NCBI RefSeq assembly: GCF_002013375.1 | Contig: NZ_MAEW01000003.1 | Coordinates: forward strand, 1 to 64,000 | Origin: Mycobacterium sp. D16Q13 | GTDB taxonomy: Bacteria > Actinomycetota > Actinomycetes > Mycobacteriales > Mycobacteriaceae | DNA: 64,000 nt | Direction: 5' to 3' | Shown: in pieces, positions 41,192-51,225 of the stretch | Numbering within the stretch: the first letter of the stretch is position 1 | Layout of the letters: every line of letters begins with the position of its first letter | The notes under the pieces: generated by a model | What the model was told of the DNA's origin: nothing | The model's input: the letters and a program-made list of their open reading frames with translations, nothing else | Databases searched by the model: none | Made by a program: the position numbers and the translations under genes

Positions 41192-42676
41192 TTACGACCA
41201 CGCAACAAACTGGGCCGCGCGATGCCCGATCATCGCGATCGTGGCCGCTGGCCCTCGGCTCGGAATGGTCGGCATGATCGACCCATCGATGACGAACAGC
41301 CCATCGATTCCCCTGACGCGACAGTACTTGTCGACGACCGCATGCTTGTCCTCGTCATTGCCCATCGGGGCGGTCGCGCACAGATGCTGCGACGTGGACC
41401 ACCGCGGGCCACCGAACCGCCGTCCGTACAGCTCGGATACCAGACGCACGCCGTCGCGCAAGCGATCCATGTCTACGGGTTCGCTGTCATATCTCAAGTC
41501 GATGTACACCGGCGCCGCGGGATCGGTCGAACGTAGCTCAAGCCGGCCGCGACACCTTGGCGTCATCAACGCGACACCGATCTGCCGGGCATCCGCGCCG
41601 CTCAGTGCCACCCCTGCCATGGCTGCGAATCCGGTTGTATACGGCCGTATTTCGATGCCCATCTGACGATCGGTGTGCAACACGGTGTCCAGAACCGGAT
41701 AGCCTTGCTGCCCCTCGTCACCCGTGTCCAGCACCCATTCCGCGTGGTCCATCAGCCGCGTACCGACGCCGGGCAGGTCGACCACGGGCTGAACCCCCAC
41801 CGCACGCAGGTCATCCGCGGGCCCGATCCCCGACAGCAACAGCAGCTTTGCGGTCTCAATCGCCCCCGCACTCAAGATGATTCGATCGGCGGTCAGCGTC
41901 CGCACCGAATTTCCGACCGCCACCTGCACCCCAGTGGCCCGCCCGGCGCCGCAGAGAACCCGCAGTGCGCGGGTACCGGAGTACACCGCGAGATTAGGCC
42001 GCCAGCCCGCCCCCTCCAGATAGGCGCGCGCGGGCCCAACCCGCATCCCGCTATCGATGTTGAGCGGCACCAGCCCCACCCCGACGCCGGCCTTGCCATT
42101 CAGGTCCGCCACCACCGGGTATCCGCCCTTGACCGCGAGCTCCGTCAATTCCCTTCCAGCACTGCTTTGTTCGTGCTTTCGGCCGATCGGTATGGGCCCC
42201 GACGACCCATGTAACGGATGGTCCCGAAAGTCGCGGTCGGTCTCCATCGCGCGGAAGTGATCACGAACATCCGCCCAGGCCCATCCCGGCACCGACCATC
42301 CGTCAAAATCCGCGGGCCGGCCACGCACGAAGTAGCCGCCGTTGATCGCGCCGGAGCCGCCCACCACCGATCCCCGCACCAGCTCCGCCTGATCACCCGT
42401 GGATGTCAGCGTCGCCCAGTAGTAGGTGGCTATCTGACTGTCGGGACCAATCGGGAGGCGGTACCCGTCGCGTACGCCGTCCTCGTCCGCAGAGGACGCT
42501 GGCCCCGCCTCGACCAGCACCACCCGGAACGACGGATCCTCGGAGAGGCACCCGGCCAGAATCGATCCCGCGCTGCCTGCGCCCACGATGAGCACATCCG
42601 CGTGTATCGGCCTGCTCAGGGCCGTAGTTCCGGTCGGAGCGCACCGAGATCGCGCTCCTGCACGATCCCGGACCAC
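41192..42676 (-). CDS. mftG: Mycofactocin-associated GMC oxidoreductase MftG
   Basis: A FAD flavoprotein of about 475-494 residues of the glucose-methanol-choline family. It has the dinucleotide motif [54 protein letters not shown], and the C-terminal [27 protein letters not shown]. MftG is reported to link mycofactocinol oxidation to respiration. The start is uncertain: GTG 42676 overlaps mftF by 60 bases, while a CTG at 42619 overlaps the mftF stop (CTGA) and would begin just before the FAD motif. Last gene of the mft operon. Confidence 0.9.
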   Translation of the reverse strand: MVRDRAGARSRCAPTGTTALSRPIHADVLIVGAGSAGSILAGCLSEDPSFRVVLVEAGPASSADEDGVRDGYRLPIGPDSQIATYYWATLTSTGDQAELVRGSVVGGSGAINGGYFVRGRPADFDGWSVPGWAWADVRDHFRAMETDRDFRDHPLHGSSGPIPIGRKHEQSSAGRELTELAVKGGYPVVADLNGKAGVGVGLVPLNIDSGMRVGPARAYLEGAGWRPNLAVYSGTRALRVLCGAGRATGVQVAVGNSVRTLTADRIILSAGAIETAKLLLLSGIGPADDLRAVGVQPVVDLPGVGTRLMDHAEWVLDTGDEGQQGYPVLDTVLHTDRQMGIEIRPYTTGFAAMAGVALSGADARQIGVALMTPRCRGRLELRSTDPAAPVYIDLRYDSEPVDMDRLRDGVRLVSELYGRRFGGPRWSTSQHLCATAPMGNDEDKHAVVDKYCRVRGIDGLFVIDGSIMPTIPSRGPAATIAMIGHRAAQFVAWS

Positions 42677-44064
42677 AGGCCAATCCCATAGGCGATGTCG
42701 TCGAGACGCTTCAGCAGCACGTACTCGAGCAGGCCGATCCGATCATCGGGCGAAGCCGAATTGTCGTTGCGCTTCATCCAATCCACCACGCCGTCGACAA
42801 TCGCTGCCACCACGAGCACCTGGCGGCTGCGCCGCGACAGCGCGGCGGCCACCAACGCCAACGGCCAGTAATGACGGCACAGCGCCGACGCGATCTGCAG
42901 CGCCGCACCGCCCACACCCTGGGCAGCGACCCTGACGACATCCCGTGGCGGGGTATCCACTCCCCGGAGAGTCCGCGCCACGCGCCCCGCCGCGAGCGCA
43001 GCCATGCCCGCAGCGGCCAGATAGCCCATCCCTGAGCCCACCGCCACGAGAATCCACACCAGCAGCGTCCACCTCGAGATGACCATCGGCGCGACTTTGT
43101 CGGGATGGCGCGTCGACAACGGCGCCGCGCTCTTTCCATAAAATGTCTTGCGCGCGAACCATTCTCGAAGGGTGAGCCGATGGTCATGTGCCACATGGGA
43201 CACGGGTTCATACCTCAGCCGCGACCCCGCCTCGATCAGCCGCCAGCACAGATCCACGTCCTCACCGCACTGCAGCGACTCGTCGAACCCGCCAATCTCG
43301 TCGATCGCGGCCCGCCGCACCACGATGGCCGCACTGGGGACGTACGACACCGGGCCGTACGGTACGACCGGCGCCTCACGGAGGCCGAGATCCAACGAGG
43401 ACCTGACCGCCTCATACCGGGCAATCGCATTGTCGCTCAATACCAATCCGACAATCCGTGGAGCGACCAGGGCCACCGCCGGATCGCTGAAGTGTCCCAG
43501 CAGTCCCTCCAGCCAGCCGCGCCTGGGCACCACGTCCGAATCGAGGAAGGCGACAAAATCCGTGGTCGCCAACTTCAGTCCGGTGTTGCGGGCCGCCGCC
43601 GGACCCTGACTGTCGACGTGGCGCACCACCCGCACATCACAGTGCATGCCCTCCAGCTCGCACTCCACGATCGGAATGGTGGAACCGTCATCGATGACTA
43701 TCACGCGCATTCCACGCAGGGCGCGCAACAGTCGACGCAACCCAAATCCATTGTTGCGACAAGGAATAACGACGGTTACGTCTCGATAGCCCGGCCCGCC
43801 TGTCGGGCGCGGATGCGCAACGGTCGCATCCAGCAGCGTCCGGGCGAGCTGAGCGCTCGTCGCATCGCGCACCTCAAGCCGTCCGCCGGAAAGCAGCGTG
43901 CGCGCCGCCGGGGCCAATCGCAGGAGCCGAGTCGGCGAGCCACCCAGCAGCGCCGAACCCTCGTCGAGAACCCGAACTCGTCGATCCACCTGAACCGCGA
44001 ATCCGTCGGGTAGCCGTCCGTGTGGTGCGGACGCGCCCTGCGCCGCGTCGTCGCTCGTGGTCAT
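42616..44064 (-). CDS. mftF: Mycofactocin glycosyltransferase MftF
   Basis: A 482-residue family-2 glycosyltransferase that adds a beta-1,4-glucan chain to the mycofactocin precursor. [48 protein letters not shown] (DxD-like) and [19 protein letters not shown] mark the catalytic domain. Hydrophobic segments in the C-terminal third suggest membrane association. Its start overlaps the mftE stop (ATGA). Confidence 0.95.
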   Translation of the reverse strand: MTTSDDAAQGASAPHGRLPDGFAVQVDRRVRVLDEGSALLGGSPTRLLRLAPAARTLLSGGRLEVRDATSAQLARTLLDATVAHPRPTGGPGYRDVTVVIPCRNNGFGLRRLLRALRGMRVIVIDDGSTIPIVECELEGMHCDVRVVRHVDSQGPAAARNTGLKLATTDFVAFLDSDVVPRRGWLEGLLGHFSDPAVALVAPRIVGLVLSDNAIARYEAVRSSLDLGLREAPVVPYGPVSYVPSAAIVVRRAAIDEIGGFDESLQCGEDVDLCWRLIEAGSRLRYEPVSHVAHDHRLTLREWFARKTFYGKSAAPLSTRHPDKVAPMVISRWTLLVWILVAVGSGMGYLAAAGMAALAAGRVARTLRGVDTPPRDVVRVAAQGVGGAALQIASALCRHYWPLALVAAALSRRSRQVLVVAAIVDGVVDWMKRNDNSASPDDRIGLLEYVLLKRLDDIAYGIGLWSGIVQERDLGALRPELRP

Positions 44065-44783
44065 ACCAGCCGCCCGTCGGCATCGGGTAGCCAGCGGCGC
44101 ACCGCGTCGGCGCAGCGTCGGGTCATCGCCGCGAGCATCCGCGCGCCGTCCTGGCTGCTGGCCGTCGTCGGATCTCCGAGCACGCCGATCGCGCTCACCG
44201 CCGCCACTCCGCCCGCACGCATCGGTGCCATCAGCTCATGCAGCGGCGCCGAGTTTCCGGCGAGCACTTCTTCCCGCCGGACGGTATCTGGTGAAATATG
44301 TAGCAGCAGAGATGTTTCCGCATGCCCAGCGTGAGCGTCACCGCCTTCGACCGCGCACGCCCACCACCCGATATCGCGGCCCTCCGAACGCAGGAGCCGC
44401 ACCGCGGAGACCGTCGCCTCGATGTTGCCGCCGTGACCGTTCACGAAGACGATGCGTCGGCACCACTGGGTGGCCGATCTGCCGTACTCCACGAGGACCT
44501 GGGTCAGCGCCGCGGTACCGATCGAGATGGTCCCAGCGAAGGACTGATGTTCTCCACTGGACCCGTACGCGATGGCAGGGGCGAGAGCCGTCCGGCCCGC
44601 ACTCGCATCGGACGCTAGTTCCTCGGCCGCAGCGGTAGCCACAGCACCGGCAATCCGGGTATCGGTATCCAACGGCAAGTGCGGCCCGTGTTGTTCGGTC
44701 GAGCCAAGCGGAGTGAACAGCGTGATGGCCTCGTCTGCGAGCTCCGGAGAGATGGCGGTGCTCAAGACAGTCGGAACAGCCAC
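44061..44783 (-). CDS. mftE: Mycofactocin peptidase MftE (creatininase family)
   Basis: About 240 residues. Cleaves the MftC-modified MftA to release the C-terminal Val-Tyr-derived product. Metal-binding creatininase motifs: [36 protein letters not shown] and [12 protein letters not shown]. The GTG at 44783 gives the family start [13 protein letters not shown]; 18 further in-frame residues are possible. A gap of about 180 bases to mftD is longer than elsewhere in the operon. Confidence 0.95.
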   Translation of the reverse strand: MAVPTVLSTAISPELADEAITLFTPLGSTEQHGPHLPLDTDTRIAGAVATAAAEELASDASAGRTALAPAIAYGSSGEHQSFAGTISIGTAALTQVLVEYGRSATQWCRRIVFVNGHGGNIEATVSAVRLLRSEGRDIGWWACAVEGGDAHAGHAETSLLLHISPDTVRREEVLAGNSAPLHELMAPMRAGGVAAVSAIGVLGDPTTASSQDGARMLAAMTRRCADAVRRWLPDADGRLV

Positions 44784-44964
44784 CCGCCGATGGTAGGCCG
44801 AATTCACGTCAAATGCATCCAAAGTTGGCGCACCCAAGTGAGGTCTTTACATCCTTGCTGGCCGTCGGCTTAGGTGCTACGCGCTCTTTCGCACCTGTTG
44901 TCACGCCAGTCCCTGCCGCCCCATCGACTCTGCCGACGCCGTGTTCAATTCGCGATGCGCTGAA

Positions 44965-46143
44965 CTAGTGCCGTCCGAGGCCCCGGGCAAAGCCCTCAGG
45001 GATGAGAAGGTCATCTGGGGATAGCTCGTGCACAGACTTCTTGCCGAGGCCCATCAGCGCCGAGTCGATGCCGCCACGCATGATGTCCAGAACGTTCTCG
45101 ACCCCGGTCTGCCCCGAGGCCGCCAGACCCCACAGATACGCCCGGCCGATCATCACCGCACGCGCACCAAGGGCCAACGCCTTGACGACATCGCTGCCCC
45201 GCCGAATGCCGCCATCCAGAAGCACCTCGACATCACCACCGACGGCCTCGGCGATGCCCGGCAACGCGCGGATCGAGGCGGGCGTTCCGTCGAGATTGTT
45301 GCCGCCGTGATTCGACACCGAAATCGCCGAAACTCCGCAATCCACAGCCCTTTTAGCGTCATCGATGCGCATGACGCCCTTGAGCATGAACGGACCGTCC
45401 CATTGTTCGCGCATCCATTGAACGTCGTCCCATGTCGGCGCGGGAGTACCCATCCACTGCCCGTAGGCGTCGAAGAACGGCGGTCCGGCCTCGCCCCGGG
45501 CTGCCTGGTTGGGCACCCGCAGATCCGGAATGTTCATCTTCTTCCCGAACGACCACAGCCACCCGGGTTTCGTGACCACTTCCGGCGCCAGCCGGACCAT
45601 CGACCGCAGGTTCATCTTCTCGGGTATGGACGGGCTGCCCCAGTCACGACCGTGCGAGAAGCTCCAGTCAAGAGTAGCGATAAGGCCCACTGCACCAGCA
45701 TCTTTCGCGCGCTGGATGCGCTGGGCCACATCGTCACGCCCGCCCAGCCAGTAGATCTGGAAGTGCGTCTTCGGATTCGCGGCCACCACATCCTCGATGG
45801 GCTTACTCGCGAAGGAGGACAACCCCATGGCGGTGCCGCGCGCGGCAGCGGCACGCGCCACCGCCACCTCACCGTCGGGGTCGACGGCCTGAACACCGGT
45901 CGGCGAGATCATCACCGGCAGGGAGATCTCTTGCCCCAGAACGGTTGTCGATAGCTCACGATCCGGCTGAATGCCGACGACATGGGGCTCGAATCCGAGC
46001 TCTCCGAACGCCTCGACATTGTCACTGACGGTCAGCCCTTTTTCACTGGCCGAGATCAGGGAGCTGTAGACGGACTTCGGCAGTCGCTTCTTGGCCCGCT
46101 GCTGGGCGATCGCGACCGTCTCGAACCATGTGTTGCGGGCCAT
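44965..46143 (-). CDS. mftD: Mycofactocin dehydrogenase MftD (FMN, lactate-dehydrogenase type)
   Basis: A 392-residue FMN-dependent alpha-hydroxy-acid-oxidase family protein. Reported to oxidatively deaminate the released intermediate (AHDP) to premycofactocin. Typical motifs are LPVMISPTGVQAVDPDGE, the substrate/FMN segment FMLKGVMRIDDAKRAVDCGVSAISVSNHGGNNLDG, and VLLDGGIRRGSDVVKALALGARAVMIGR. It is one base from the mftC stop. Confidence 0.96.
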   Translation of the reverse strand: MARNTWFETVAIAQQRAKKRLPKSVYSSLISASEKGLTVSDNVEAFGELGFEPHVVGIQPDRELSTTVLGQEISLPVMISPTGVQAVDPDGEVAVARAAAARGTAMGLSSFASKPIEDVVAANPKTHFQIYWLGGRDDVAQRIQRAKDAGAVGLIATLDWSFSHGRDWGSPSIPEKMNLRSMVRLAPEVVTKPGWLWSFGKKMNIPDLRVPNQAARGEAGPPFFDAYGQWMGTPAPTWDDVQWMREQWDGPFMLKGVMRIDDAKRAVDCGVSAISVSNHGGNNLDGTPASIRALPGIAEAVGGDVEVLLDGGIRRGSDVVKALALGARAVMIGRAYLWGLAASGQTGVENVLDIMRGGIDSALMGLGKKSVHELSPDDLLIPEGFARGLGRH

Positions 46144-47388
46144 CTACCGTCCTGCTCGTAGGTTGGAAATCGGGTTCTCATCGCAGGCGCGCGAAGGTGG
46201 CCGACGCGTCAGGGTCAGGGCGACGGGCCCCGCTGACGGAGCGCGCTTGCCCTTCGAATGCGAATGGTCCCCACTGGGTTTGGGTACTACGCGATCGGCG
46301 GCCAGGGCCGCCTCTCCGTAGCCCTGCACGCATTCCGGGTCGGGCCCGTCCATCGGCAACCCGGTGAAGAACTTGGCCGCCATGCAGCCACCCCGGCAGC
46401 TGTCGTAATGCCCGCAACTGCCGCAGGCGCCCGCGGATTGTGGCTCACGTAGCTCGTTGAACAGCTGCGAGTGTTTCCACACCGCATCAAATCCACCATC
46501 GGACACCACATTTCCGGCACGGAATCGGTCATGGATGGCGAATGGGCAGGCATAGACATCGCCCACCGGGTCGATCAGACACACCACCCGTCCGGCGCCA
46601 CACATGTTCAGGCCCGGCAAACCCCCGGACCCGTCGCCGTATGCCGACAGGTGGAAGAAGGAATCGCCCGTAAGCACCCGCTCACCATTGAGCACCAGCC
46701 AGTCATAGAGCTGGCGCTGTTGCGCCGGGGTGGGGTGGAGCTCGTCCCACACATCGGCGCCACGACCGGACGGACGTAGTCGTGTAATCCGCAGTGTGGC
46801 ACCGTATTTTGCGGCTAGATCCGCGAATTCGTCGAGCTGGTCCACGTTGTGACGGGTAACCACCACCGAGATCTTGGCGTCCTTGAATCCGGCGGCGGCA
46901 AGGTTCTCCAGCGCGCGTACCGCCATGGCGAACGATCCCGCACCGCGCACCGCGTCGTTGACCTCCGCCGTCGCACCATCCAGCGAGATCTGTACATCGA
47001 CGTAGTCGCTCGCGGCCAGTCGCGCCGCCACCTCCTCGGTGATGCGCACGCCGTTGGTCGAGAACTTGACTCCTACGTGATGCTCGGTCGCGTAGTCAAC
47101 GAGTTCCCAAAAGTCCGATCGCACAGTGGGTTCGCCGCCGCCGATGTTCACGTAAAACACCTGCATGCGTTCGAGTTCGTCGATGATGTCCTTGCACTGC
47201 CCGGTGGACAGCTCACGTGGATCGCGCTTGCCCGACGATGACAGGCAATGCACGCAGGAAAGGTTGCAGGCGTATGTCAGCTCCCAGGTGAGGCAGATGG
47301 GGGCATCCAGTCCCTGCTCGAACTGATCCACCAGTCTCGGAGCCGCAACGGCGGCGACATTGAGGCGGGGCACTGCGGGAGCGCTCAT
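46144..47388 (-). CDS. mftC: Mycofactocin radical SAM maturase MftC
   Basis: About 414 residues. Uses an iron-sulfur cluster and SAM to decarboxylate and cross-link the C-terminal Val-Tyr of MftA. The radical-SAM CxxxCxxC is Cys41, Cys45 and Cys48 (CNLSCVHC). A C-terminal SPASM domain supplies further cluster ligands (CGAGRVVCLIDPVGDVYACPF; CGSCGHYDSCRGGC). The ATG at 47388 overlaps the mftB stop. Confidence 0.97.
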   Translation of the reverse strand: MSAPAVPRLNVAAVAAPRLVDQFEQGLDAPICLTWELTYACNLSCVHCLSSSGKRDPRELSTGQCKDIIDELERMQVFYVNIGGGEPTVRSDFWELVDYATEHHVGVKFSTNGVRITEEVAARLAASDYVDVQISLDGATAEVNDAVRGAGSFAMAVRALENLAAAGFKDAKISVVVTRHNVDQLDEFADLAAKYGATLRITRLRPSGRGADVWDELHPTPAQQRQLYDWLVLNGERVLTGDSFFHLSAYGDGSGGLPGLNMCGAGRVVCLIDPVGDVYACPFAIHDRFRAGNVVSDGGFDAVWKHSQLFNELREPQSAGACGSCGHYDSCRGGCMAAKFFTGLPMDGPDPECVQGYGEAALAADRVVPKPSGDHSHSKGKRAPSAGPVALTLTRRPPSRACDENPISNLRAGR

Positions 47389-47690
47389 CGGGCGTCCTCT
47401 CGGGTCACGATCATCTTCGAATCCGCCAATACAGCCAGGGCACGCTGGTACGCGGCAACCTGAGCCTCCTCGACACCAGCGGCCCGCCAAGCATTCTCGG
47501 CGCTGCTGTGGTCGGTGAGGGATTGCACGATCTGCAGCAGAGTGCGGTTCTTCAGGAAGGACAGCTTTCGGGTGCCGAAGTGGTAGAGCAGCGCCCCGAA
47601 CGGCTCCGGGCGCAACGACACCTGAGGGTGTAACTGCCAGGGCCGGGTCCAGTCGAAACCGGCGGGCGCCTCGTCAATCATGGCGCTCAT
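47385..47690 (-). CDS. mftB: Mycofactocin precursor chaperone MftB
   Basis: About 101 residues. RiPP recognition element that binds the MftA leader and delivers it to MftC. The sequence FDWTRPWQLHPQVSLRPEPFGALLYHFGTRKLSFLKN is typical of MftB. The start could be the ATG at 47690 or 47681; neither has a strong ribosome binding site, so coupling to mftA (stop at 47705) is likely. Confidence 0.93.
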   Translation of the reverse strand: MSAMIDEAPAGFDWTRPWQLHPQVSLRPEPFGALLYHFGTRKLSFLKNRTLLQIVQSLTDHSSAENAWRAAGVEEAQVAAYQRALAVLADSKMIVTREDAR

Positions 47691-47704
47691 GGAGGTGGGG
47701 CGTC

Positions 47705-47809
47705 TCAGTAGACGCCGCACATCCCGTCGATCGATACCTCTTCGACCAGCGATTCCTGCACCAGCTCGGTGTCGGTGGTCTGTCCGGCGACAGTGGTGGG
47801 CTCGGCCAT
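47705..47809 (-). CDS. mftA: Mycofactocin precursor peptide MftA
   Basis: A 34-residue ribosomally made precursor. It begins MAEPTTVAG and ends IDGMCGVY. The last Val-Tyr pair becomes the redox core of mycofactocin, and the conserved IDGMCGVY tail identifies the peptide with certainty. GGGAG lies seven bases before the ATG. It lies inside a longer antisense-like open frame and was found by its C-terminal motif. Confidence 0.97.
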   Translation of the reverse strand: MAEPTTVAGQTTDTELVQESLVEEVSIDGMCGVY

Positions 47810-47912
47810 CTGTTCACTCCCTTGTGAGTCTGGACTGTGGCAACGATCACGATAATAATGGCATCGAGTGCAGAAAGGGAAGAGGGTGTCAGGAAATGGC
47901 GGAGTTCTCGGC
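47810..47912. promoter_or_regulatory. Divergent mftA/mftR promoter region
   Basis: About 100 bases between divergent starts. A TATTAT -10-like box reads toward mftA at 47852-47857, within ATAATAATGG that also offers a -10-like box toward mftR. MftR, a TetR-type repressor, probably binds here, but I could not define an exact palindrome. Confidence 0.45.
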
Positions 47913-48509
47913 ATGAATGCGCAGCCGGCGCGCGTAGGACGACGCCCTTCCACAACACGGGACGAGATCACCGCGGTTGCCATGGCGCTGTTCACGCAGC
48001 GCAGCTTCGACGACGTCAGCGTCGACGACATCGCCGCGGCGGCCGGCATCGCGCGGCGCACGGTGTTTCGGTACTACAGCTCCAAGAACGCAATCGTGTG
48101 GGGCGATTTCGATTCTCATTTGGAGGTGATGCGTGCGCTGCTGGACGAGACTCCGGACACGGTGGATACCAGCACCGCGCTGCGTCAGGCGTTGTTGACA
48201 TTCAACGACTTTCCGGCCGACGAAGCCCCGCGACACCGTATGCGGATGAGACTGATTCTGGAGATCCCAGCACTACAGGCGTATTCGATGCTGATGTATA
48301 CGGGCTGGCGTGATGTCATCGCGCAGTTTGTGGCCAAACGCAGCGGCGCGGATCCCGCCGCCCTCTTGCCGCAGACCGTTGGCTGGACACTGCTCGGCGT
48401 GGCGCTTGCCGCCTACGAACAATGGCTCGCCGATGAATCTTCGGCGCTTACCGCGCTACTCGGCAAGGGCTTCGACGCCGCCGAGGCGGGGTTGCGAGCC
48501 CTCCGCTAA
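47913..48509 (+). CDS. mftR: TetR-family mycofactocin regulator MftR
   Basis: A 198-residue regulator with an N-terminal helix-turn-helix ([36 protein letters not shown]) and a ligand-binding C-terminal domain. The long match to the mycobacterial MftR pattern, including [17 protein letters not shown] and [20 protein letters not shown], supports the name. Mycobacterial MftR is reported to respond to long-chain acyl-CoA. The ATG at 47913 follows GGAG by eight bases; the GTG at 47886 is an alternative. Convergent with the flavoprotein gene, 6 bases apart. Confidence 0.93.
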   Translation: MNAQPARVGRRPSTTRDEITAVAMALFTQRSFDDVSVDDIAAAAGIARRTVFRYYSSKNAIVWGDFDSHLEVMRALLDETPDTVDTSTALRQALLTFNDFPADEAPRHRMRMRLILEIPALQAYSMLMYTGWRDVIAQFVAKRSGADPAALLPQTVGWTLLGVALAAYEQWLADESSALTALLGKGFDAAEAGLRALR

Positions 48510-48515
48510 GTCTCG

Positions 48516-49721
48516 CTACTCCAGTACCTCGGCGATGGGCGTCCCCGCCGCGATCTTGGCCCGCATCTTCATCACCGGGCCGGCCATCCCACAGCCGACA
48601 ACTCCGGTCAGTACGCCATCGCGCTCCAGGTACGCCAGGAACTTGCGACCGTCGTCGGAGATGAGATGCACGGTATCCGAGCCTCCCAGATGGCCGAGCG
48701 ACTGAATCTTCACGTCGTACTGATCACTCCAAAAGTACGGCACGGCAGCGGCATTAGCGGCGGGCTCCTGCCCAAGCAACGCTGGCACAAGCGCGCGAAC
48801 CTGCTCGGCAACGTTGCTCCAGTGCTCTACTCGACTGGGAAGCCCGGCAGCATCCGCCCATGCGGCGACATCACCCAGCGCCCAGACATGCGGGGTGGCG
48901 GTACGGCCAACGGCATCGCACACCACGCCGTTGTCCACCTGGACACCGGATCCGTCGAGCCAGTCTGTCGCGGGCCGGCTCCCGATCCCCAGCACGACGA
49001 GATCGGCGTCCAGTCTCGTACCGTCCGACAGCGTGACGGACCGGACGCGCTCCTCGCCCTCCACGGCGTCCACTCCGACACCCACTCGGACATCGACACC
49101 CTCGTTGCGGTGCAGCCGGGCGACCAGGTCACCGAGCTGCTGACCGATCGCGGCGAGCAGCGGGGCCGGCTGCGGTTCGACCAGAACCACGTCAACCCCG
49201 TTGGCCCGCAATGTTGATGCGACCTCGCATCCGATGAAGCCCGCCCCGACAATCACTGCGCGCCGCGCATTAGCGGCGTCTCCCCGCAATGCGAAGCTGT
49301 CGTCGGCGGTCCGCAGGACGTGGATGCCGTCCAAGTCGGGGAATGCGGAAATACGCCGGGGAACGAGGCCGGTCGCGATGATGACTTCCCCGTACTGCAG
49401 CGTGGTTCCGTCATCCAGCGTGACCGTGCGAGCGGCGGGATCCAATGCCACTACCCTCGCACCGAGTCGCAGCTCGATCTGCTTCTCGTCATAGAACTCT
49501 CGTGGCTTGAGTACGACGGCGTCGATGCTCTTCTCCGCATCACGCAGGACGTCTTTGGATAGCGGCGGGCGATCGTAGGGCAGATGGGTCTCGCCACTCA
49601 CAATGGTGATCGGCCCGGTGAACTCCGCGCGGCGCAGCTGCTCGGCGGTTCGCACCGCGCCCAGCCCGCCACCGATGATCAGTACACCCTGCTCTGCGTC
49701 GCTCCCAGTCGCATCACTCAC
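48516..49721 (-). CDS. Ferredoxin-reductase-like FAD/NAD(P) oxidoreductase
   Basis: A 401-residue flavoprotein of the ferredoxin/rubredoxin reductase family: FAD motif VLIIGGGLGAVRTAEQLR, PYDRPPLSKDVL, the NAD(P) motif AVIVGAGFIGCEVASTL, and the second FAD segment WALGDVAAW. A C-terminal reductase domain contains VPYFWSDQYDVKIQSLG. A homologue (Rv0688) lies at the corresponding place near the M. tuberculosis mft locus. It could serve a P450 or a Rieske oxygenase; no ferredoxin gene is adjacent. Confidence 0.9.
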   Translation of the reverse strand: MSDATGSDAEQGVLIIGGGLGAVRTAEQLRRAEFTGPITIVSGETHLPYDRPPLSKDVLRDAEKSIDAVVLKPREFYDEKQIELRLGARVVALDPAARTVTLDDGTTLQYGEVIIATGLVPRRISAFPDLDGIHVLRTADDSFALRGDAANARRAVIVGAGFIGCEVASTLRANGVDVVLVEPQPAPLLAAIGQQLGDLVARLHRNEGVDVRVGVGVDAVEGEERVRSVTLSDGTRLDADLVVLGIGSRPATDWLDGSGVQVDNGVVCDAVGRTATPHVWALGDVAAWADAAGLPSRVEHWSNVAEQVRALVPALLGQEPAANAAAVPYFWSDQYDVKIQSLGHLGGSDTVHLISDDGRKFLAYLERDGVLTGVVGCGMAGPVMKMRAKIAAGTPIAEVLE

Positions 49722-49779
49722 GGTCTACTTCATACACGACTGGACATGCGCGGTGTCAGGCCTATATCGACCCTGCCTC

Positions 49780-50232
49780 CTACCCCTGGACCTGCGCTCG
49801 GTCCACCAGGTTGGAGAGCACCACGATGCTCTCGGTGCGGTCGATGTCCCCACTGGCACGGATGCGTTCCAGCGCGCGCTCGAGGTGCTGAATATCGCGG
49901 GCAAGCACGCGCAACATCGCGTCGGAGGTTCCGGTCACCGTTGCCGCGCTCACCACTTCGGGAATATCGATCCACGCCCGCCGCAGGGCTTCCGGGGTGA
50001 TGGTGCCCTGGCAGTAGACCTGAACGTAGGCCTCGGTATTCCATCCGACGGCAGCGCGATCCACCACGGTGGTGAAACCCTTGATCACCCCCGTCGCGAC
50101 CAGGCGATCGACACGACGCTTGACGGCGGGTGCCGACAGGTTCACCTCCTCGCCGATCTCGGCGAACGTCGCTCGAGCATTGCGCATCAACAGCGTCACG
50201 ATCCGCTCATCGGTGGCATCGAGCTCGGCCAT
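49780..50232 (-). CDS. Lrp/AsnC-family transcriptional regulator
   Basis: A 150-residue regulator with an N-terminal winged helix-turn-helix (LDATDERIVTLLMRNARATFAEIGEEVNLSAPAVKRRVDRL) and a C-terminal RAM ligand-binding domain. The ATG at 50232 follows GGAGGAGG by eight bases. Divergent from the DDAH-rocD operon, which it probably controls, like the Rv2324 homologue beside rocD in M. tuberculosis. The effector is probably an amino acid of the arginine/ornithine family. Confidence 0.92.
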   Translation of the reverse strand: MAELDATDERIVTLLMRNARATFAEIGEEVNLSAPAVKRRVDRLVATGVIKGFTTVVDRAAVGWNTEAYVQVYCQGTITPEALRRAWIDIPEVVSAATVTGTSDAMLRVLARDIQHLERALERIRASGDIDRTESIVVLSNLVDRAQVQG

Positions 50233-50258
50233 TCGCGATCCTCCTCCGGCGATCCCAT

Positions 50259-50273
50259 CTATTCCTGCAATAG
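50259..50273. promoter_or_regulatory. Palindrome in the AsnC/DDAH divergent promoter
   Basis: CTATT and AATAG flank CCTGC, about 27 bases upstream of the regulator start. Size and AT-rich arms fit an Lrp/AsnC site. Inferred. Confidence 0.45.
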
Positions 50274-50367
50274 AATGCCAAATTGACCATCTAGACGCAA
50301 TGGATCGCACTCCACCAGACAACGTATGAAGATTGATTGCAGTAAGCACCTCTCATACGCTCACCAC

Positions 50368-51225
50368 ATGACCGTTGTGCACGAGGGTGGACACCCGGCC
50401 GGCTCCCCTATCCAGCATTCAGACAGAACACCGACGACACGTCACTACGTGATGGTGCCGCCGACGTATTACACAGTCGAATACGCGATCAATCCCTGGA
50501 TGGACGTATCCAATCCCGTCGACCCGACGCTCGCAGTCGCGCAGTGGGATGCGTTGCGCGCCACCTACGAACGTCTCGGGCACACGGTGGACATCCTGCC
50601 CCCGGTGGCCGGTCTACCGGACATGGTCTACGCGGCTAACGGTGGAATCGTGTTGCGGGGCAAGGCTGTTGTCGCGCGATTCACGCACGCGGAGCGCGCG
50701 GGTGAATCTGCCGCACATGCCGAATGGATGCGTGCGCATGGAATGCGCCCCATGCACTCGCGCTACACCAACGAGGGACAGGGCGACTTTCTGCTGGCAG
50801 GCGAGACCATGCTGGCGGGCACGGGTTTTCGCACCGATGTCAGATCGCACATCGAGGTGGCACGGATGCTCGATATTCCCGTCGTCACACTGGAGCTCGT
50901 CGACCCGCGCTTCTATCACCTGGATACGGCGCTGGCCGTGCTGGATCCGCAGACCGTGGCGTACTACCCGCAGGCGTTCAGTGAGGCCTCACAAGCCAGG
51001 CTGCGGTTCCTGTACCCCAACGCGATCATCGCCAGCTCGGACGATGCCTGCGTCCTCGGAATGAACGCCGTCTCCGACGGTCGCCACGTCATGCTGCCCA
51101 CCGCGGCTACCGGATTCGCCGAACAGCTCCGTGCCGCCGGGTTCGAACCGGTCGGCATCGACCTTTCCGAACTACTCAAGGGTGGCGGATCGGTGAAATG
51201 CTGCACACTGGAGCTGCACTCGTGA
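50368..51225 (+). CDS. ddaH: Dimethylargininase-like amidinohydrolase
   Basis: A 285-residue guanidine-modifying enzyme fold. Probable catalytic residues are Cys278 in the C-terminal GGGSVKCCT, His184 in FYHLDTALA and acidic residues around EGQGD (136-140). Homologues sit next to rocD in mycobacteria, as in Rv2323c. Activity may be on methylarginine or on arginine itself, and this is unresolved from sequence. The ATG at 50368 is preferred; the ATG at 50326 would add 14 residues. The stop overlaps the rocD start (GTGA). Confidence 0.85.
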   Translation: MTVVHEGGHPAGSPIQHSDRTPTTRHYVMVPPTYYTVEYAINPWMDVSNPVDPTLAVAQWDALRATYERLGHTVDILPPVAGLPDMVYAANGGIVLRGKAVVARFTHAERAGESAAHAEWMRAHGMRPMHSRYTNEGQGDFLLAGETMLAGTGFRTDVRSHIEVARMLDIPVVTLELVDPRFYHLDTALAVLDPQTVAYYPQAFSEASQARLRFLYPNAIIASSDDACVLGMNAVSDGRHVMLPTAATGFAEQLRAAGFEPVGIDLSELLKGGGSVKCCTLELHS

